A stretch of DNA of 27,862 nucleotides from Baffinella frigidus (taxonomy: Eukaryota > Cryptophyceae > Cryptomonadales > Baffinellaceae), in contig MU646387.1 in assembly GCA_026770585.1 (NCBI GenBank), positions 428,217 through 456,078 of the forward strand, in the 5' to 3' direction. How positions within the stretch are numbered: the stretch's first letter is position 1; each line of letters opens with the position of its first letter. The notes under the pieces are model-generated. The model did no database searches, was not told where the DNA came from, and saw only the letters and a list, made by a program, of their open reading frames with translations. Shown one piece after another: positions 24,005 through 27,862 of this stretch. Both the position numbers and the translations under genes were made by a program.

Positions 24005-24170
24005 ATCCGGTCAGGTATTTGATTTAAATGGTTCGGAGTCCCCCGAAAGCACGAAATTTACTACACGTTTGTCACGTCCAGCCCTTATTATTACTAGTAT
24101 GATCAAACGTGTAGTAAATTTCGTGCATTGAGGGGACTCCGAACCATTTAAACCAAATACCTGACCGGAT
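24005..24170. mobile_element. Fold-back element (family D, second type of arm)
   Basis: ATCCGGTCAGGTATTTG and CAAATACCTGACCGGAT, then AAATGGTTCGGAGTCCCC / GGGGACTCCGAACCATTT, then CACGAAATTTACTACACG / CGTGTAGTAAATTTCGTG. The innermost arm matches that of 3960-4096; the outer arms do not. Confidence 0.9.
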
Positions 24171-24448
24171 CAAATTGTCTGTTAGTTACGCCGCAGGGTT
24201 GGGCCTCATGGATCGACGGGGATCGAGGGAAAGCGCTACGAAGCCTGCCGATCTTTGGGTTTGGTGCTCCTGGCACGCATACCGCCACGCCCTCTGCGCG
24301 TGATTCACCGAGAGGAGAGAGAGGGGTGGCGGGAGAGAGAGAGAGAGAGGGAGGACAGCACCGCCCCACAGAGGGTGGCGAATAACGCATTTTGCCGGGG
24401 TGCTCCTGGCACGCATGCCTCGACATGGTGTATTTCTCAAGTGGCGAG

Positions 24449-24922
24449 TAGGCGAGGGTTAAGTTGCGAGGGTTGACACACGGTGCGTAGTAAGTAAGTG
24501 TCGCAGAGCTTTTTTTACCGCCACGCCCTCTGCGCGTGATTCACCGAGAACGCCTGCGTTTTACCGCTGGGTTAAGCCGCCTGCAAATGTTCTGTTTTTT
24601 GGTCACTGTAAGCTCCCACTTGCACAGGGTGTACCACACAGCGGACACCAAAGGGGTTTGGCGAATAGCCCACAAGTGAATGATCCATCGGACCCTACGG
24701 TAGGTCACCCGTAGGGACATACGGCTGCTCCAACAGATAGCCCAACCGATTCTTCGTTGATATCCAACCGAGAGTATACTCCTACCTCGACATGGTGTAT
24801 TCCACCAGCTGCTTTACTACACATTCGCAGGTGAGTTGACTAATACAAAAACTCCGCCCTGGCAGTGCAGTAGGCGAGGGTTAAGTTGCGAGGGTTGACA
24901 CACGGTGCGTAGTAAGTAAGTT
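24449..24922. repeat. Direct repeat, two copies 420 bases apart
   Basis: GTAGGCGAGGGTTAAGTTGCGAGGGTTGACACACGG.. occurs at 24449-24501 and 24871-24922, nearly identical over about 50 bases. Nearby, TTTACTACACATTCGCAGGTGAGTTGACTAATACAAAAAC occurs at about 24820 and 25189. Confidence 0.8.
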
Positions 24923-24973
24923 GATCACTTTCCGTTAGGCCTAGGACCCGTTCACAGGGACTTTCAGAAGGTA

Positions 24974-25078
24974 TAACCCTCAAGTGGCGAGTAGGCGCAT
25001 ACGCCCTACCGTAGGGCCCTGGGACCTGCCTAGGACCTCTCGGCAGTCAAATTTGACTGCCTGGCCATTTAAGAAATA
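24974..25078. mobile_element. MITE family B copy
   Basis: TAACCCTCAAGTGGCGAGTAGG to CTGGCCATTTAAGAAATA with the GGCAGTCAAATTTGACTGCC palindrome. Confidence 0.8.
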
Positions 25079-25249
25079 CTTGTTCACGCCGTGTCAGCCT
25101 ACTGCACTGCCAGGCCGGATATTTCGAAAAAGTCAATTCACCCACAAAATTTGTCAACCTAGAAACGAGGTACCCAGATTGGGTACTTCTTTACTACACA
25201 TTCGCAGGTGAGTTGACTAATACAAAAACTGCGCCCTGGCAGTGCACTG

Positions 25250-25790
25250 AACCAGGATGTTTTCGCGCTCAGCGACACGTTCGGTTAACAGCACCCCGCA
25301 GAACCCCATTCGACGACCTAGAAAAAAAGCTCTGCGACACTGCTCGCTGTCATAGTTCAATCGCAGCGGGCAATTTACTCAGGCAGAGGTAGGAGGTCAG
25401 CGAAGTGGCAGTAGATTTCCTCCCCGTACGGTACGGTCACTACTGGAACGCTGGGATATTTCCAGTAGCACACGGAAAGGGAAATGTGGCCACATGTTTA
25501 TAGCGTAGCCCGCTGTGTGGCAGAGCTAGACCTCCGGTAAGAACCCGCTGTGCCTGACGCAGCGTCTCCATCCATCCAGCTTGGGTGAGCGTGGCCGTCC
25601 TGTTCAGGCAACCATCCCAACGTCTGTGTGCCCCAGTGCATATTAATCGCTAAAAAGAAGACCCCACCGTTGTTTCCCCCCAATGCAACGCTAAGGAGGA
25701 GTCCTTATCACCCCCCCTACAACTGATCGCTTCATCCTCCCCCGCAACTGGATCTGGGGAGGATGAAAATGCAGCGCAGGGGATGGGAGC
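25250..25790. other. Region without a supported gene
   Basis: Contains a duplicated TCGCAGAGCTTTTTTT word (inverted at 25320-25345), a CAGCGTTCCAGTAGTG / CACTACTGGAACGCTG-like palindrome at 25432-25475 and a CAGAGCTAG end of family C (25523). Minus-strand frames exist but none has both splice sites. Confidence 0.4.
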
Positions 25791-25796
25791 GCTCAC

Positions 25797-25892
25797 CGCG
25801 CGGTTGTTGTCGCGCGCGTCGTCGACAGCCATGACCTTCGGGGAGAAGGAGGCGTTGACCACCTTGCTGATCCGTGCCAGCTCCTGGTCGCT
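25797..25892 (-). CDS. Internal exon of an unrecognised minus-strand gene
   Basis: On the minus strand TTTCCCCGCAG is followed by 32 codons and the donor GTGAGC, phase 0 at both ends. It encodes SDQELARISKVVNASF and SPKVMAVDDARDNNRA. GC-rich third positions agree with the other exons. The pattern RI-KVV--SFSP-V--VDD faintly recalls the N-terminal half of BolA proteins, but the following conserved BolA half was not found, so this is only a suggestion. The gene might run from about 26.4 kb leftwards to the terminal exon at 21572. Confidence 0.55.
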
Positions 25893-26291
25893 CTGCGGGG
25901 AAAGCTGCGCACCAAGCCGTTCGTCCGTACGTCAGGAACAAGCACAGACGCGGTCTGCACGGCTCGCTGCCCACAGCGATGTGAACGGCGCGATGGATGG
26001 GGGGGTTAGGGGGGTGCACGGCAGCTGGGTGGTTGTGCCAGCGCGTGGAGTTGCGTGCGCTGACACGCCAGCAGAGCTCTCAAAGAAAAGAGAAATGTCT
26101 ATGCTGGATGGCTCGCGGCCACCGCTGGCGGTCCTACACCACCACGCCACCCCGCACACAGCCCACTAGACGTGAAGACCCAGAGGGTCGCCACGCTGGA
26201 GCCCCGCTGCGCAGCGTCCCGCCCTCCCGCTTGCCAAAGGAACAACCCGAACTTTGCCCACTTCTGGAGCCTCTTTCTCTGTCTCCACAGC

Positions 26292-26420
26292 ACCACTCGT
26301 AGCTTGCGAGACAGCATCATAAACACAGCTTCGCCACACGCCACGGTGATGATCAAAACGATGCTGAGAGAGAAAGAGGAGGAGGTGAAAGGGGGAGAGA
26401 AGCCGCACCGACATGAACAT
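26292..26420 (-). CDS. Candidate first exon of the minus-strand gene (strand ambiguous)
   Basis: On the minus strand ATG at 26420 opens MFMSVRLLSPFHLLLFLSQ, a signal-peptide-like start, and continues openly to 26166. The plus strand is equally suggestive: CTCTTTCTCTGTCTCCACAG (ends 26291), a 32-codon open stretch (LRDSIINTASPHATVM, MIKTMLREKEEE) and donor GAG|GTGAAA at 26388. Only one can be right. The complementary polypyrimidine/polypurine tracts make splice-signal evidence weak here. Confidence 0.3.
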
Positions 26421-26706
26421 TTTGGGGATTTTGAGGGTGGCTTTTGGGGGTTGGCTAATTCAAAGTGGACGGATGTCAACTTTGAAAAGACATCCAGGGC
26501 TGGTCGCGCTCGCCCAAAGGCTGTGACTTCCCCCTCCGCGAACAAAGGCGCGGCGCTCCCTGCACCGCAGCGGATTTGCCCTCCAGAGGCCCGTCAAGCG
26601 CCAGGTCGGCAGCCGGAGTGCGGTTCTTGGCAGGGCGGCACTTTCGCCTCGTCTCGGGAGGCCTCGAAGTGGGAGAATCAGCTGGGTGGAGCGAAACGGA
26701 GGCAAA

Positions 26707-27377
26707 ATGATTCCCAAAATGGTTGGCTACCACGTGCGGCCACACCTGACCAGGACGCGGTTTGCGATCGAGGGTCTCAAATTTGGCCTCTGTCTCGCCA
26801 TCCCCGGCTTCTCCGTCTACATCTTCCGGGTGCCCCTCGCTCCCGGGACCCGGACCCCGCCGCTTGCAACAGCTGCGATTGTAATTAGAATGCCAGGGCC
26901 TGCAAGCCCCGCCAGAGAGAGAGAGGGAGAGATATCTTGATCGCCGACCAAATGATCCGGATCTCCTTCGACACCGAAGTGATTCAGAGGACCGTCCTCG
27001 CGCCATGGGTGTTGGATACCCGGTTCCCGGCCTTAAATCTACCGTCCTAAATTCAGCCCCACTTGCAGTTTCCTGTGTGAGCTGTGAACGTACCCAGGTC
27101 CGTCCTGTCCCCTTTAGCGCCTATACCAACAGTGACCAGACTGTGTGATTCACTCGTGGAACTCTGACCGAGCATGCCCCCCCCTCTCCCACCGCAACCC
27201 TAAACCCTAATCCCTAAACCCCAGACCCTCAACCCTCAACCCTCAACCCTCAACCCCAAAACCTAAACCCCAAACCATCTCCCGCAGCAACCTGAGGTGC
27301 TGAACTCGGTGGTGCAATACCTGCAATACGTCAAGTATCCCGCAGAGTTTCCAGCAGCCTTGGATAGAATGAACTGA
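26707..27377 (+). CDS. PET100-like mitochondrial protein, two exons
   Basis: Exon 1, 26707-26829 (41 codons), starts at ATG 26707 and ends TTCCGG|GTGCCC. Exon 2, 27288-27377, follows CTCCCGCAG and ends TGA. Phase 0, product 70 residues. Residues 13-41 (THLT..RFAIEGLKFGLCLAIP, GFSVYIF) form a short N-terminal segment and one membrane helix; exon 2 gives QPEVLNSVVQYLQYVKYPAE and a short tail. A small protein with GLKFGLYL-P--V-Y-FN, a helix and a V-YP-E ending is the layout of PET100, an inner-membrane chaperone for cytochrome c oxidase assembly (pattern from memory). An in-frame ATG at 26719 is an alternative start. A second copy of exon 2 is at 27652. Confidence 0.5.
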
Positions 27378-27714
27378 CCTACCTTCCTAGCCCCGCCCCT
27401 TGCAGTTTCCTTGGTGAGCTGTGAACGAGCCCTGGTCGAAGCTGTCCTGCCCAGCGCCCAGGCGAACAATGGTCTGAGATTCACTAGCGGAGCTCTGGCA
27501 GAGCATGTGCTCTCCCCTCTCCCTCTGGAATGGAAGAGGTCGATTCGGACGAGGGCCTACATCCTAAACCCTAAATCCTAAACCCCAGACCCTGAACCCT
27601 GAACCCTGAACCCTGAACCCCAAACCCTGAACCCCATACCCTCTCTCGCAGCAACCTGAGGTGCTGAACCCGGCGGTGCAGTACCTGCAATACGTCAAGT
27701 ATCCCGCGGAGTAA
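27044..27714 (+). repeat. Tandem duplication containing exon 2 of the PET100-like gene
   Basis: A unit of about 335 bases occurs twice (from about 27044 and about 27380). Both units have CTTGCAGTTTCCT, GTGAGCTGTGAACG, TGAGATTCACT/TGTGATTCACT, GAGCATG, a heptamer block and the exon CAACCTGAGGTGCTGAAC. Copy 1 reads on into FPAALDRMN and stop. Copy 2 (27652-27714) stops directly after KYPAE. The two give alternative C-termini with two substitutions in the shared part (SV versus PA). Confidence 0.85.
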
Positions 27715-27862
27715 ACCCCAAACCCCAAACCCCAAACCCCAAACCCTAAACCCTAAACCCTAAACCCTAAATCCTGAACCTGAACCCTAAACCCTAAACC
27801 CTAAACCCTGAAACCTAAACCCTAAACCCTAAACCCTAAACCCTAAACCCTAAACCCTAAAC
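27715..27862. repeat. CCCCAAA/CCCTAAA heptamer array to the window end
   Basis: Starts directly after the stop of the duplicated exon: CCCCAAA units, then CCCTAAA with a few CCCTGAA variants. Since identical arrays fill introns here, it should not be taken as a telomere; what follows is outside the window. Confidence 0.85.

Noticed and set aside
26172-26888. 238-residue plus-strand open frame
   Set aside because: It crosses the ATG and first exon of the PET100-like gene in another frame and has no recognisable domain; only its 26292-26387 part has splice-like edges, and the minus strand competes there.
27715-27862. Chromosome end (telomere)
   Set aside because: The same CCCTAAA repeat occurs between splice sites at many internal positions and is degenerate here, so its presence at the window edge is no evidence of a telomere.
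1-27862. tRNA, rRNA, viral or transposase genes
   Set aside because: No cloverleaf, rRNA core motif, reverse transcriptase, capsid or DDE motif was seen by eye on either strand; all mobile elements found are non-autonomous.

Overview
The window is nuclear DNA of a photosynthetic eukaryote whose plastid probably derives from a red alga by secondary endosymbiosis. Two adjacent, divergent genes encode proteins that begin with a signal peptide followed directly by a phenylalanine motif (A|FAPAG and A|FCPAP), the plastid-import leader known from cryptophytes, photosynthetic stramenopiles and haptophytes. The sequence does not let me choose among these groups. The genes are cut into tiny exons (42-105 bases, apart from the first and a few others) with GT-AG introns. 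Many of the introns are filled with degenerate CCCTAAA-type heptamers, the plant/algal telomere unit.

Layout, left to right. 1-1.8 kb: a tandem repeat, then the last two exons of an unrecognised plus-strand gene. 1.8-5.2 kb: mostly small non-autonomous inverted-repeat transposons (MITEs), simple repeats and minisatellites. 5.26-9.88 kb: a minus-strand gene for a predicted plastid protein (start 9875), found as separate exons among MITEs, a 310-base palindrome and an AT-rich tandem repeat; the exon at 5262-5315 may or may not belong to it. 10.16-18.08 kb: a plus-strand gene of about ten exons that can be followed to its stop codon. It encodes a DUF760-family protein (the family of plant plastid UV-B-induced At3g17800-like proteins); a 680-base assembly gap hides at least one internal exon. 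18.2-22.5 kb: a dense, partly nested MITE cluster, with the terminal exon of another minus-strand gene at 21572-21630. 22.5-25.4 kb: minisatellites and fold-back elements. 25.8-26.4 kb: minus-strand exon(s) of an unrecognised gene. 26.7-27.4 kb: a compact two-exon plus-strand gene for a 70-residue protein resembling the mitochondrial cytochrome c oxidase assembly factor PET100. The window ends in more CCCTAAA-like repeats.

The most striking property is that exons have been tandemly duplicated together with pieces of their introns. In the DUF760 gene exons 2, 3, 7, 8 and 9 each have one to several decayed copies. The same occurs in the minus-strand plastid gene and the PET100-like gene. For most arrays only one copy keeps reading frame, acceptor and donor together.

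The second property is the MITE population. There are roughly ten families. Three cases of one element inserted inside another show the unoccupied target, and two of these give a clean TA target-site duplication. The commonest family has ends (CAGGGGTACCTCGCTCATAA) resembling the pogo/Tigger branch of Tc1/mariner. No transposase, rRNA, tRNA, CRISPR array or viral gene was seen.
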